Below, piece by piece: positions 18,702 through 28,142 of a stretch of 64,000 nucleotides of DNA (the stretch's first letter is position 1; every line of letters starts with the position of its first letter). Below the pieces are notes generated by a model that saw only the letters and a list, made by a program, of their open reading frames with translations, was not told the DNA's origin and ran no database searches. The stretch comes from Candidatus Ruthenibacterium merdavium (GTDB taxonomy: Bacteria > Bacillota > Clostridia > Oscillospirales > Ruminococcaceae): the NCBI GenBank assembly GCA_019119935.1, contig DWWA01000037.1, positions 51,752-115,751 on the forward strand, given 5' to 3'. Made by a program: the position numbers and the translations under genes.

Positions 18702-20342
18702 TTACGCCGCCGGCGGAACCGAAGTAGAAGGCGCAGGATTCGTCACGGGCGGCTGCCAGTTCGGGTCTTGCTGGGTTGCTCCGCATCCGCCTGTGCACGT
18801 CTGCATGCCCGTGTTCGGGTCAGTCGGCCCCCATGTGTGCGTATGCGGCGGTTGCCAGTTCGGGTCTTGCTGGGTTGCTCCGCATCCGCCTGTGCACGTC
18901 TGCATGCCCGTGTTCGGGTCAGTCGGCCCCCATGTGTGCGTATGCGGCGGCTGCCAGTTCGGGTCTTGCTGGGTTGCTCCGCATCCGCCTGTGCACGTCT
19001 GCATGCCCGTGTTCGGGTCAGTCGGCCCCCATGTGTGCGTATGCTGCGGTTGCCAGCTCGGATCAGTTTCTACCGCGCCGCAGCTTGAGCAAACACGCTG
19101 GCCCGTCGTTTGGTCGGTTGTGCCCCACGTGTGCGTATGCTGCGGCTGCCAGTTCGGATCAGTTTCTACCGCGCCGCAGCTTGAGCAAACACGCTGGCCC
19201 GTCGTTTGGTCGGTTGTGCCCCACGTGTGTGTATGAGCTGTCCAGCTCGGATCTTGCCGAGTTGCACCGCAAATCTGACATACCTGCACACCCGTCATGG
19301 TGTCGGTCACGCCCCACTGGTGATTGGTGCAAACAGCCTCGGAGCTAGCCGCCGATGTGCTGGTCTGCACAGAAGAAGGAGCAGGCGGATTAAAGAAGGT
19401 ATCCGGCGTTTGAATGTGCTTTGGCACATCTTTCAGCGGGGTGGGGCGGCGGTCTTCCGTTTCCAGCGGATGCGTGCGCACATACTCCATCAGCGCGTCC
19501 ATGCCCTCTTGGCTCAGATGAATTCCGTCACGCTCCATATAGCCTGCGGCAGCATAACCGTCGGAGCCTTTGAGTGCTTCACTGGAATTTAAAAAGTAGC
19601 AGTCTTCCTCCTTTGCAAGCTCCGCCAGCTTCAAGTTGAACTCGTCAATCGTTTTCATGGTAATCTGCGGATAGCTGCGCGTTTTTGAAACCGGGGGCAC
19701 CGCATTGATGATGATGTCCGCATAGTCCCAAGATTCGCGAATCGTATCAATCGCATCTTTGTACCATTCAATAAAAGTATCTGCAGAAGAGTACGCATTA
19801 TTTGTTCCGTAGGTGATAGTGATGCGCTTAGGCTGCATCAGCTCCACCGCTTTAGGAACAGACACATAGCCGTAGCCTTGAAAGTTCATGCAGTTAGACG
19901 ACAGCACATGCTGAATTCCCATGCTCACAGCGGCAAGGCTGTTTTCCTCGGTAACATACCCGAGTGTTGACATGCGAACGGTGTTGGAATCACCGATGAA
20001 AAGCGTTTCGTCCAAATACTCTTGTCCGGCATCCTCGCCTTCAATCAGAACTGTGCCGTCAAATACTTCTTTGTCAATCACAGCCGCAGTCTGGTCATAG
20101 CCGCTGTCAGGCACTTCATCGGCTTCAGGCGCAGCAGCAATGATATCCATTCCGTTTTTGTCTGAAACAGAAGAGCCGGTCAGCACTTGAAGGATGGAAA
20201 AAGTCAAAATTGCAACCACGGTGATGGCCAGCAAAATGCCGACAATCAGAATTGCAATGTCCAGCTTGCTTTTGTTTTGTACGCGAATCCAGAAATTACA
20301 AAGCGCGTCCGTAATCGTGTCCAAAAAAGATTCCTTTTTCAA
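18702..20342 (-). CDS. membrane-anchored SGNH/GDSL hydrolase with C-terminal His/Cys tandem repeats
   Basis: N-terminal TM; SGNH blocks 'FIGDSNT', 'TYGTNNAY', 'DGIHLSQEG'; about six C-terminal repeats 'HTWGPTDPNTGMQTCTGGCGATQQDPNWQPP'. Confidence 0.9.
   Translation of the reverse strand: MKKESFLDTITDALCNFWIRVQNKSKLDIAILIVGILLAITVVAILTFSILQVLTGSSVSDKNGMDIIAAAPEADEVPDSGYDQTAAVIDKEVFDGTVLIEGEDAGQEYLDETLFIGDSNTVRMSTLGYVTEENSLAAVSMGIQHVLSSNCMNFQGYGYVSVPKAVELMQPKRITITYGTNNAYSSADTFIEWYKDAIDTIRESWDYADIIINAVPPVSKTRSYPQITMKTIDEFNLKLAELAKEEDCYFLNSSEALKGSDGYAAAGYMERDGIHLSQEGMDALMEYVRTHPLETEDRRPTPLKDVPKHIQTPDTFFNPPAPSSVQTSTSAASSEAVCTNHQWGVTDTMTGVQVCQICGATRQDPSWTAHTHTWGTTDQTTGQRVCSSCGAVETDPNWQPQHTHTWGTTDQTTGQRVCSSCGAVETDPSWQPQHTHTWGPTDPNTGMQTCTGGCGATQQDPNWQPPHTHTWGPTDPNTGMQTCTGGCGATQQDPNWQPPHTHTWGPTDPNTGMQTCTGGCGATQQDPNWQPPVTNPAPSTSVPPAA
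18754..19330. repeat. tandem repeat array, 3 x 99-bp near-identical units, then divergent 99/96/93-bp units
   Basis: 'TGCCAG(T/C)TCGG' recurs at 18754, 18853, 18952, 19051, 19147 and about 19240. Confidence 0.9.
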
Positions 20343-20523
20343 GCGTTTCCCCCCGCATTACTTCGTTTTGAAGGGGCAGCCGCGCGGCCGCCCCCCAGTG
20401 CTTCACTGATTCCTGCTGTTTATTTTTGCAGCCGTGAGCGCGGCTGCTGCAAACTATTTTTTGTCAACTACCCAACTATTGTACACGATTTTTTACAAAA
20501 AAGCCAGTATTCCGGCGCATATT

Positions 20524-21321
20524 TTACACTTTGCTTTGTGTACGCGTCATGCTGGGGTAAATTTTAGAAAGAACGTCGTCCGGATATGCCTGATCCATTG
20601 CCGTCTGCCAAGACTGCGTTGCCGGAATCCCTTGATAGCGCTGCTGCCAGCGCATGACCGCAGCACCGCTGACTAAACTGTTCACAAGCATAAATACCGC
20701 CAAAACCCAAGTGATGGCGGCGCCGTATCTATTTGATACGCTTCGTTCAATCCATCCGTTTAAGCGCGGATAAAGCTCCTTAATCCAAACAAGCGCCAAA
20801 ATGCCCCAAAACAAACAGTAAAGCACGTTGGTCCGCCCGTTGATGTTCAGCGAAAAGTTCGAGTAATCCCAGCTGACGGTTCCCGTCACAGTTTCCTGCA
20901 GCCAGCTGCAAAAATATTCAAAGGCGCCGCCGAGTACCGCGCCGCCAAAAAACAGCCAGCGGTCGTCGCGGTTCACAAAACGGTGCAGACACGCCGTCAG
21001 CAGTACAGCACCGATGCCGTAAATCAAATTAAACGGTCCCCAAACAAGCCCGGTGCGCTGCATGAGCCGCCCCGTTGTCACCAACACAAAAACCGTTTCA
21101 ATCACCACGCCCAGGAAACAGCACAAAAAGAAAATCCAAAAATACTTATAAAAGTTTAAGCCATGGGCAAAATGCCCCGGCACTCCTTTTAAGTTTTCGC
21201 GCCGTTCCCTATCACTTTTCATTTCTCGCTCAAGGGCCTTTTGTTCGCGTTCTTTGGCCGCTTCCAGCTTTTGCTCCAATCGTTCACGCCGCTTTTTGTA
21301 AAAGGAATACAGCATGCGCAT
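20524..21321 (-). CDS. putative ABC transporter permease (PF06541/CmpB-like membrane protein)
   Basis: 'KYFWIFFLCCFLGVVIETVFVLVTTGRLMQRTGLVWGPFNLIYGIGAVLLT...WDYSNFSLNINGRTNVLYCLFWGILALVWIKELYP'. Confidence 0.85.
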   Translation of the reverse strand: MRMLYSFYKKRRERLEQKLEAAKEREQKALEREMKSDRERRENLKGVPGHFAHGLNFYKYFWIFFLCCFLGVVIETVFVLVTTGRLMQRTGLVWGPFNLIYGIGAVLLTACLHRFVNRDDRWLFFGGAVLGGAFEYFCSWLQETVTGTVSWDYSNFSLNINGRTNVLYCLFWGILALVWIKELYPRLNGWIERSVSNRYGAAITWVLAVFMLVNSLVSGAAVMRWQQRYQGIPATQSWQTAMDQAYPDDVLSKIYPSMTRTQSKV

Positions 21322-21473
21322 TTTCTCCCCTTTCCAACAGAATTCCCGTCTGTTCGAGCATTATACCAAAAAAAGTTTGAAAAATTCATCATAAAACTCC
21401 TTTCTTTTTCAGTTTATGCACCAAACAACGCAAAAAGCAGCTGAACGGAAAAAGAAGCTGTGCTCAAAAACAA

Positions 21474-21512
21474 AAAAGCTTGAAAAAAGAAAATCTCTTT
21501 TTTCAAGCTTTT
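21474..21512 (-). terminator. Rho-independent terminator of the ECF S-component gene
   Basis: AAAAGCTTGAAAAAAGA-aaa-TCTTTTTTCAAGCTTTT. Confidence 0.75.
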
Positions 21513-21547
21513 GGCTTACAGCCTAAGTTTTTATCTGAGCAGACGGC

Positions 21548-22114
21548 TTAGTGCACTTCCGGCTCTTCCCACAAATGGGCACGCCGCAGTGCAGGACGCA
21601 TCGCCTGTGCCAGCAAAACCGAAAATACGACAGCGCACAGTGCATTGATTGAAGAAGTAACACCCTTGGTGATGAGCTGTGTGTAAACGGCCTGCATCAC
21701 TTGGCCTTCCACCCACGCCATCATGATAAACGATTTGAGCAGATACAGCACTACATAGGCAAAACAGCCAACACCTGCCGCTGCCGTGTCCAAAAGTACG
21801 CCCGCACGCGCCTTTGCACCGTGCTTTGCAATCAGGCCCGCCAAAAAGCCGATGGCAAATTTTGTGATAAATGTAATCCAGCTTTCGGCGATATAAGCGG
21901 GGTTTGTAAAGTCAAAAAGCATGCTTCCAAAGCCCGACGCAATACCGCCCACGATTGGCCCGAACAGCAGACCGGACAGCGCGCAAAATACGTTGCCGAG
22001 GTGCAGACGCGCCACATCGCCAATCGGAACTTGTATCCAGCTGAAAATAAACACAAGTGCGCTTAAAAGACCGGTTACTGCTAATTTTTTCACTTTATCC
22101 TGCTGTTTCATCAT
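21548..22114 (-). CDS. ECF transporter S component (substrate unknown)
   Basis: 'LAVTGLLSALVFIFSWIQVPIGDVARLHLGNVFCALSGLLFGPIVGGIASGFGSMLFDF...YIAESWITFITKFAIGFLAGLIAK'. Confidence 0.88.
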   Translation of the reverse strand: MMKQQDKVKKLAVTGLLSALVFIFSWIQVPIGDVARLHLGNVFCALSGLLFGPIVGGIASGFGSMLFDFTNPAYIAESWITFITKFAIGFLAGLIAKHGAKARAGVLLDTAAAGVGCFAYVVLYLLKSFIMMAWVEGQVMQAVYTQLITKGVTSSINALCAVVFSVLLAQAMRPALRRAHLWEEPEVH

Positions 22115-22183
22115 TCCAAATCCCTCTCTTTTCCTTCCCCCTTGACAAGGGGGGTCTCCTTGATTTATCCTAGATTATATCCG

Positions 22184-22213
22184 AAAACTGGCTCTAATAA
22201 AATGCTCAGTTTT
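22184..22213. promoter_or_regulatory. inverted repeat AAAACTG-N16-CAGTTTT upstream of a TATAAT (minus, 22179-22174)
   Basis: Read directly in the ECF/MocR intergenic region. The minus-strand promoter has no good -35. Confidence 0.4.
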
Positions 22214-22341
22214 TAACTTTTTTATAAGGTCAGATTAAACACTTGGAAAGAGAAATCACCATTATTTTTATAACCGGCAGAAAATATGGAAAAGAGGCGT
22301 TTTTGCCTTTGCCATCAGCCATAAAGTAAGGAGGAATTTCT

Positions 22342-23745
22342 TTGCAGACACTCACACTCTCGCTTCAGCGCGGAAAAACGCCGCTGTATCTTCAAATTTA
22401 CGCCGCTCTCCAGCAGGAGATTCGCACAGGACGCCTGCAAGCCGGGGAACGTCTGCCCGGCAAGCGCCGTCTTGCCGCCGATCTTTCCGTAAGTGTGAAC
22501 ACGGTTGATACCGCTTACGGGATGCTTGCAGCGGAAGGGTATCTTCAATCCGTTCCGCGCAGTGGGTTTGTTGTTTGTTCCGTTGCGGCTGTGCCCGCCG
22601 CAGCCGCAGTGCCGCCGTCCGCACCGCCGTCCGCAAGCCCGAAAAGCTCTTTTTTATACGATTTTACCACCACTTCGATTGACACCTCTCTGTTTCCTTT
22701 TAAAACATGGCGCAGACTGCATCAAAACGTTCTGTCACAGCAGCCGGACCTTCTCAACCACGGCGAGCGTCCGGGCGACGAAGTGCTTCGCCGCGCCATT
22801 GCCGCACATCTTCGTGAGCATCGGGCGGTGTCCTGCGGCGCGCATCAGGTTGTGGTGGGCGCGGGCATGGAATATCTGCTCGGGCTTGTCGCGCGGCTGT
22901 TTTCCGGCGCTTGTTTTGCCGTGGAAAATCCGGGATATTCCCGCACTGCTCACATTTTGCAAAATAACGGAGCCGCCGTGCGCTTTGTCGAGCTGGACGA
23001 GCAAGGCATGTCTGTCGATGCGCTTTCGAAAAGCGGTGCCGATATCGCTTATATTACGCCCAGCCATCAGTTCCCTACGGGCGTCACAATGCCCGCCGCA
23101 CGCCGTTATGATCTCTTGGCTTGGGCGCGGCAGGCACCGGGCCGCTATTTGATTGAAGACGATTACGACAGCGAATTTCGCTTTGATTCAAAGCCGCTGC
23201 CCAGCTTGCAGGGCATGGACGCCGCAGAGCGCGTGATTTATATCGGCACGTTCTCCAAAAGCCTTGCGCCCGCATTCCGCATTGCCTATATCGTGCTTCC
23301 GCAGCATCTTTTAGCTCGATGGAATGAAGAGTTTGGATTTTATTCATGCACGGTCAGCCGCTTTGAACAGCACACATTGGCGCAAATGATGGAAAACGGG
23401 CAATTTGCCGCGCACCTGCGCCGCCTGCGGCTGGCGTACCGCCGCCGGCGCGATTTGTTAACAGATGCACTGCGCCGCGCGTTTCCCGATATCACGTTAG
23501 CGGGAACCCACACCGGGCTGCATCTTCTGGCGCAGCTTCCCGGCTGTGACGATGCCGACATTTTAGTACAAACAGCCGCGCAGCACAGCGTTCTGTGCAG
23601 CAGCCTTTCCTCTTACGACGCACACGCGCCCCGGCAAACGCGCGCACAGGTCGTGCTCGGTTATGCCGGTCTTTCTGATGATGCCATTGCCTCGGCAGTA
23701 CAGCGCCTTTCGCTTGCATGGAACGGCGCCGGAACGCGCAGTTAA
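22342..23745 (+). CDS. MocR/PdxR-type regulator (GntR wHTH fused to PLP aminotransferase-like domain)
   Basis: 'GKTPLYLQIYAALQQEIRTGRLQAGERLPGKRRLAADLSVSVNTVDTAYGMLAAEGYL' followed by aminotransferase fold with 'IEDDYDSEFRFDSKPLPSLQGMD..ERVIYIGTFSKSLAPAFRIAY'. Confidence 0.95.
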   Translation: MQTLTLSLQRGKTPLYLQIYAALQQEIRTGRLQAGERLPGKRRLAADLSVSVNTVDTAYGMLAAEGYLQSVPRSGFVVCSVAAVPAAAAVPPSAPPSASPKSSFLYDFTTTSIDTSLFPFKTWRRLHQNVLSQQPDLLNHGERPGDEVLRRAIAAHLREHRAVSCGAHQVVVGAGMEYLLGLVARLFSGACFAVENPGYSRTAHILQNNGAAVRFVELDEQGMSVDALSKSGADIAYITPSHQFPTGVTMPAARRYDLLAWARQAPGRYLIEDDYDSEFRFDSKPLPSLQGMDAAERVIYIGTFSKSLAPAFRIAYIVLPQHLLARWNEEFGFYSCTVSRFEQHTLAQMMENGQFAAHLRRLRLAYRRRRDLLTDALRRAFPDITLAGTHTGLHLLAQLPGCDDADILVQTAAQHSVLCSSLSSYDAHAPRQTRAQVVLGYAGLSDDAIASAVQRLSLAWNGAGTRS

Positions 23746-23840
23746 CGCACTCGCTTTGCCCGACTCTTTTCATGCAAAACGCTTTGCTCCGGTTCTAAAA
23801 GCCTGTCCGAAATCATAAGCATATTGCGAGGTGATTTTGG

Positions 23841-25007
23841 ATGTACAAACAACGCCGCCGCACATTCGTGCGCCTTGCATCGTTTGTTTTCGCCGTGTCT
23901 TCCACGGTGTTTTTGTCCGCAGGGCTTTTGCGCGTTTCACCGCCGATTCTTTTAGCGAGCACCGGCGCCTTCTTTGCTTCCCCGTTTGCGGCTGTGCGCA
24001 CGGCACAGGAAGTTTTTACCACAGAGAATACCACACCGGCTGCCGCCGTGCAGAGTACACCGACTCAGGAAGTACAGGCCCCCGCCGAAAGTGGACAAAC
24101 ACAAGCGGACAGCGCCGCTCCTGCCGCCGAAAATACACCGGCCGCCGCTCCCGCTTCCACGGGTGAACCGCTGGAGGCACGCTCTCCCGTTGCCGGAGAA
24201 GCTGTTCCCGAAGGCATGGTTCCCCTTTTGGAGCAGCATTTTCAAGCATCGGCAGGCACGGGATATATTCCCACCGGAACAGCGCTGATTCGCAATTCTA
24301 CCAGTCTGCCGGATGCCGAAGTAGCCGCAGAGGTGGGACAGCCCCTGCCCTTTTCCATAGAGGTCAATTCTTCTCAGCCGCAGGTGCTGATTATGCACAC
24401 GCATGCAACCGAATGTTATGAAAGCACCGAACACAGCTACACCGACCCGGCCTTTTCTGCCCGCACTACCGACACCGCCGTAAACATGGTAGCGGTAGGA
24501 CAGCAGATGACCGATATTTTAAACGCCGCAGGCATTAACACACTGCACGACACCACGCTGCACGACTATCCCAGCTACACAGGCAGTTACGAAAAGAGCA
24601 ATGCCACCGTGCGCAGTTACTTGCAGCAATATCCATCCATTAAAGTGGTCATTGACGTTCACCGCGACGCCATTCAACAAGCCGACGGCACCAGAGTAAA
24701 ACCCGTTGTCACCATCAACGGAGAAAAAAGCGCGCAAGTCATGCTGATCTCCTGTGCCGACCAAGACGGCAATCTTCCGAACTACAAGCAAAACCTGCGC
24801 TTTGCCGCCGCATGGCAAGCACAGATGGAGGGCATGTTCCCCGGCTTAACGCGTCCCGTACTCTTCGACTACCGCTACTACAACCAAGACCTCACCACCG
24901 GAAGCCTTTTAATTGAGGTGGGCGGCCACGCCAATACTCTCTCCGAAGCGATGGCGGCGGGCCGTATGGCGGCGCAAGCCTTGGCAAAGCTGTTTACCGG
25001 CGCTTAA
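23841..25007 (+). CDS. spoIIP: stage II sporulation protein P
   Basis: 'QVLIMHTHATECYES...TDTAVNMVAVGQQMTDILNAAGI.TLHDTTLHDYPSYTGSYEKSNATVRSYLQQYPSIKVVIDVHRDAI'. Confidence 0.95.
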   Translation: MYKQRRRTFVRLASFVFAVSSTVFLSAGLLRVSPPILLASTGAFFASPFAAVRTAQEVFTTENTTPAAAVQSTPTQEVQAPAESGQTQADSAAPAAENTPAAAPASTGEPLEARSPVAGEAVPEGMVPLLEQHFQASAGTGYIPTGTALIRNSTSLPDAEVAAEVGQPLPFSIEVNSSQPQVLIMHTHATECYESTEHSYTDPAFSARTTDTAVNMVAVGQQMTDILNAAGINTLHDTTLHDYPSYTGSYEKSNATVRSYLQQYPSIKVVIDVHRDAIQQADGTRVKPVVTINGEKSAQVMLISCADQDGNLPNYKQNLRFAAAWQAQMEGMFPGLTRPVLFDYRYYNQDLTTGSLLIEVGGHANTLSEAMAAGRMAAQALAKLFTGA

Positions 25008-25030
25008 ACTTTATTGTTACGCAATGACGC

Positions 25031-25095
25031 AAACACCCCGCCTTCTGCTGTGCCGGGAAAGCCCGGATAAAGCAGAAGACGGGGTGTTTTTTATG
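25031..25095 (+). terminator. Rho-independent terminator after spoIIP
   Basis: AAACACCCCG(C)CTTCTGCT ... AGCAGAAGACGGGGTGTTTTTT. Confidence 0.8.
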
Positions 25096-25123
25096 GTTCA
25101 GTTCAAAGCTGAAAATACGTTTT

Positions 25124-26584
25124 TCAGCAGTTCGGAAGCTCCGCGTTAGATAGGCAGTTTTGAGGTGTTCTGCCTTCGATCAAATGCTCGCCGTCGGAAT
25201 ATCCTTCTTCGGAATCTTTCAGCTCTTTTGCAAGCAAACGGCGCAGTTCTTCAATACGGCCTGCATACTGCGGGTTGTTGATGGCGTTATGGGTTTCATA
25301 CGGGTCTTTGTCAAGATCAAAATACTGATACTCCGCACGCTGGTTCAGCCAAACAAATTTATCGTGCTTTGTCACAATAAACTGGCTGGAGAAGCGGTTG
25401 AAGAAAAAGGCATGCTCGCCGTGCAGATAAGTACGCTTGACGCCGCGCAGCATGCTTTCGCCGTCCAAATGTGCAGGAATCGGCGCGCCCGCAAGGTCTA
25501 ATAAAGTAGGCATCACGTCACGCAGCTCCACAAGGGAATCGTCTGTTACGCCGACCTTGCCAAGATATTTCTCACTGCCGGACAAAAGCATCGGAATATG
25601 CGCACTGCCGCGATACGGAAGCGCTTTTCTGTTGAAGCCGTGGTCGGAAAGCATTTCGCCGTGGTCAGACGTAAAGATGATAACAGTATCCTCCATTAAG
25701 CGGTGCTCCTCAAGCGCAAGCAAAATCCGTCCGATTTGATGGTCCACATGGGTAATGCACGCATAATAGCCCACCTGCTGCTGTCGAATCAGCTCCGGGT
25801 CGGACGGGCCGGTGCAGGAATTGTAAATGCGTCCATTCTTCTCTAAGGCCGCTTCGTCGTTCCAATCGCCGCGCACCGGGGGACGTAAATTTTTGTGTTC
25901 GTACAAATTAAAATAATGCTGCGGGGCGTCATAAGGCGCGTGCGGCCGCACAAAGCTCGCCATCAGGAAAAACGGCTGGCGCGGGTCGCGGCGGCGCAGA
26001 AAATCAATCGTGCGCGAAGCCACCCAGTTGGTGGGGTGATATTTCTCTTCGTAAGGCCACGGACGCGCTGTCCATCCGTTGCAGTCCATACCGGTGTCCT
26101 TCACATCACACTCAATGCCCTTTTCGTTTTTCAGCCAATAGAAGTAGTCATCTGCCACCAGCTGATTTTCCCCGTAGGCAACACCGGGCCCGCGGTATTG
26201 GTGCAGGCAGCCGTCGTGCAGTTCTACGTGATGAAAGCCCAGATAATTGCGCAAGGGGTGCACATGCATTTTTCCGACACACTCGGTATAATAGCCCGCT
26301 TTGGCAAGCTCTCCGGCCATGGTGCAGCCGTAGTTCCAGTCTACACGGTCTTCATAGCCCACTCTTCCCGTGTGGCGCTGGCTCAGGCCCGTGTGCAGAA
26401 TGGCGCGGGCAGGCACACAGGTGGGGCAAGACGAATAGGCATTCGGAAATACAATTCCCCGCGCTGCCAAAGAATCGAGATACGGTGTTTTTACATCGGG
26501 ATGCCCGGCATATCCGGTGCAGTCGCCGCGCATTTCATCCACCATGATAAAAAGAATATTCGGACGCTTGTTCATTTCGGTCAT
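25124..26584 (-). CDS. sulfatase (type I, Cys-type formylglycine motif)
   Basis: 'NILFIMVDEMRGDCTGYAGHPDVKTPYLDSLAARGIVFPNAYSSCPTCVPARAILHTG' (C-x-P-x-R), 'IFTSDHGEMLSDHGFNRKALPY'. Confidence 0.93.
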   Translation of the reverse strand: MTEMNKRPNILFIMVDEMRGDCTGYAGHPDVKTPYLDSLAARGIVFPNAYSSCPTCVPARAILHTGLSQRHTGRVGYEDRVDWNYGCTMAGELAKAGYYTECVGKMHVHPLRNYLGFHHVELHDGCLHQYRGPGVAYGENQLVADDYFYWLKNEKGIECDVKDTGMDCNGWTARPWPYEEKYHPTNWVASRTIDFLRRRDPRQPFFLMASFVRPHAPYDAPQHYFNLYEHKNLRPPVRGDWNDEAALEKNGRIYNSCTGPSDPELIRQQQVGYYACITHVDHQIGRILLALEEHRLMEDTVIIFTSDHGEMLSDHGFNRKALPYRGSAHIPMLLSGSEKYLGKVGVTDDSLVELRDVMPTLLDLAGAPIPAHLDGESMLRGVKRTYLHGEHAFFFNRFSSQFIVTKHDKFVWLNQRAEYQYFDLDKDPYETHNAINNPQYAGRIEELRRLLAKELKDSEEGYSDGEHLIEGRTPQNCLSNAELPNC

Positions 26585-26714
26585 TCTCCTCTCTGAAGCA
26601 GGGTAGAGCCGTACCTTCGACGGCGTTCTCTTGTTTCATAATGGCACAAACCCTCCAAAAAGTACATTGACAAAACGCACACTTTTTTGCAGAAACGTCC
26701 GTTTGTTTTATCCA

Positions 26715-26760
26715 AAAAACAAAACGCCGCCCGATTTGCATCGTGCAAGCCGGGCGGCGT
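26715..26760 (-). terminator. Rho-independent terminator of prsA-like gene
   Basis: Minus strand ACGCCGCCCG ... CGGGCGGCGT followed by TTTGTTTTTT. Confidence 0.8.
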
Positions 26761-26776
26761 TGTCATGATTGATTAC

Positions 26777-27868
26777 TTAATACAGGGTATCGGGTGCAAT
26801 TTTGTCGTAATACTCGCCGTACTGAACGTCGAGAGCGTCAAGCTTCGGCTGCAAGTCGGCAGACAAAACCGTATCCATATTGCTGTCTACATATTGCAGA
26901 AGGTTTTCTTTGATGTTTTCTTCATCAATGGGCAAACGCTTGATAATGTGATAACCGTAGCTGGTTTCTACAATATCGCTGATTTCGCCCTCTTTCAGTG
27001 CATAAGAGGCATCTTCAAACTCCTGCACCATATAGCCCTTGGTGAAGGTGTAGCCTTCTTCCGGCTGGCCGGGGTCTTGGCTGTACTCTGTCATCAGCGC
27101 GGCAAAATCATCGCCGTTTTTGGCTTTCTCCAGCACTTCCTCGGCCTTGGCCAGCTCAGCGCCGTGGTCGGCTGCGGTGCTCTCAGAGCCGGAAGTGCTT
27201 TCCGAAGCCGCCTGTTCCGTTTCAAACGGAATCAAAATGTGCTGAACATGCACATAATTTTCTTTTACATTGTTCAAGATATCTTCGCCGTACACATCGA
27301 TGAGCACTTGCTGCTGTAAGAGGATATCCTGCATGAATGCACGGTACTCCTCTTCGCTGGAGAAATACTGGGCCTCCAGGCTCTTTTTAAACTCTTCTTC
27401 TCCCAAAGACTCTTTTGCCTGTTTAATGCTGTTGTCGAGCTCCGTCAGCAGCTCATCGCCCACGGTAACGCCCTTTTCAGCGGCAAAGTCGCGATATACT
27501 TTAGACAGTTTCAAGCTGTGTGTGGCAGAGTCGCGCAGGTTGGTGTACACCTCTTCTGTCTGGTCGCCTGCCATGGCAATCACATTTTCGGCGCCGCCGA
27601 CACTCGCCAGCGTGCGCAGATAATAAAAGCGGTATTGGTCTAAGGGAATTTCCTCGCCCTCAATCGTCAGAATGGGGCCGGGATTTTCCACCTTTGTATT
27701 ATCAATAAACAAGCCCGGCTCATGAGCAGGCTCAGAAGCCGAAGCAGATGCGGAAGCCGACGCGGAAGCCGAACCGGAAGCGGAGCCGGAGGCTGCCGTG
27801 CCTGCACAGCCCGCCAATGCGGAAGCCATCATCACGAGAGCGGCCAAAAAAGCAATCGTTTTTTTCAT
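26777..27868 (-). CDS. PrsA-like parvulin-type peptidylprolyl isomerase lipoprotein
   Basis: Lipobox 'ASALAGC', Ser-Ala linker, 'VQHILIPF...AEEVLEKAKNGDDFAALMTEYSQDPG...VQEFEDASYALKEGEISDIVETSYGYHIIKR'. Confidence 0.93.
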   Translation of the reverse strand: MKKTIAFLAALVMMASALAGCAGTAASGSASGSASASASASASASEPAHEPGLFIDNTKVENPGPILTIEGEEIPLDQYRFYYLRTLASVGGAENVIAMAGDQTEEVYTNLRDSATHSLKLSKVYRDFAAEKGVTVGDELLTELDNSIKQAKESLGEEEFKKSLEAQYFSSEEEYRAFMQDILLQQQVLIDVYGEDILNNVKENYVHVQHILIPFETEQAASESTSGSESTAADHGAELAKAEEVLEKAKNGDDFAALMTEYSQDPGQPEEGYTFTKGYMVQEFEDASYALKEGEISDIVETSYGYHIIKRLPIDEENIKENLLQYVDSNMDTVLSADLQPKLDALDVQYGEYYDKIAPDTLY

Positions 27869-28142
27869 CGTATCCTCCATGGCGCTTCCTGCTCCCGGCA
27901 GAAGGCGCGTGTTAAAAAAATTAGTCCGTTTTCCCTTAAACGGGTGCGGCACAAGCCGCATAACCATTGCATTATATCATATTTTCCCTAAAATTTCAAT
28001 TTCACTCTTTAAAATGCAAAAATTTTCTTTTATACTGTTAATCAGAAAGCGTTGTGCGCACCGCACAAGCATGTGAAAATACCGCCCTTTTCGCCCGGTT
28101 TTCAGTTGCCGGGCAGGGTGTAAAAAAGGCAGGAATGTACCA

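Noticed and set aside
18681-19236. Arg/Cys-rich ORFs on + strand over the 99-bp repeats
   Set aside because: Open only because the repeat period is divisible by 3; the minus-strand SGNH protein explains the sequence.
18754-19330. Possible CRISPR array
   Set aside because: Units are contiguous 99/96-bp coding repeats without unique spacers, in frame with a protein.
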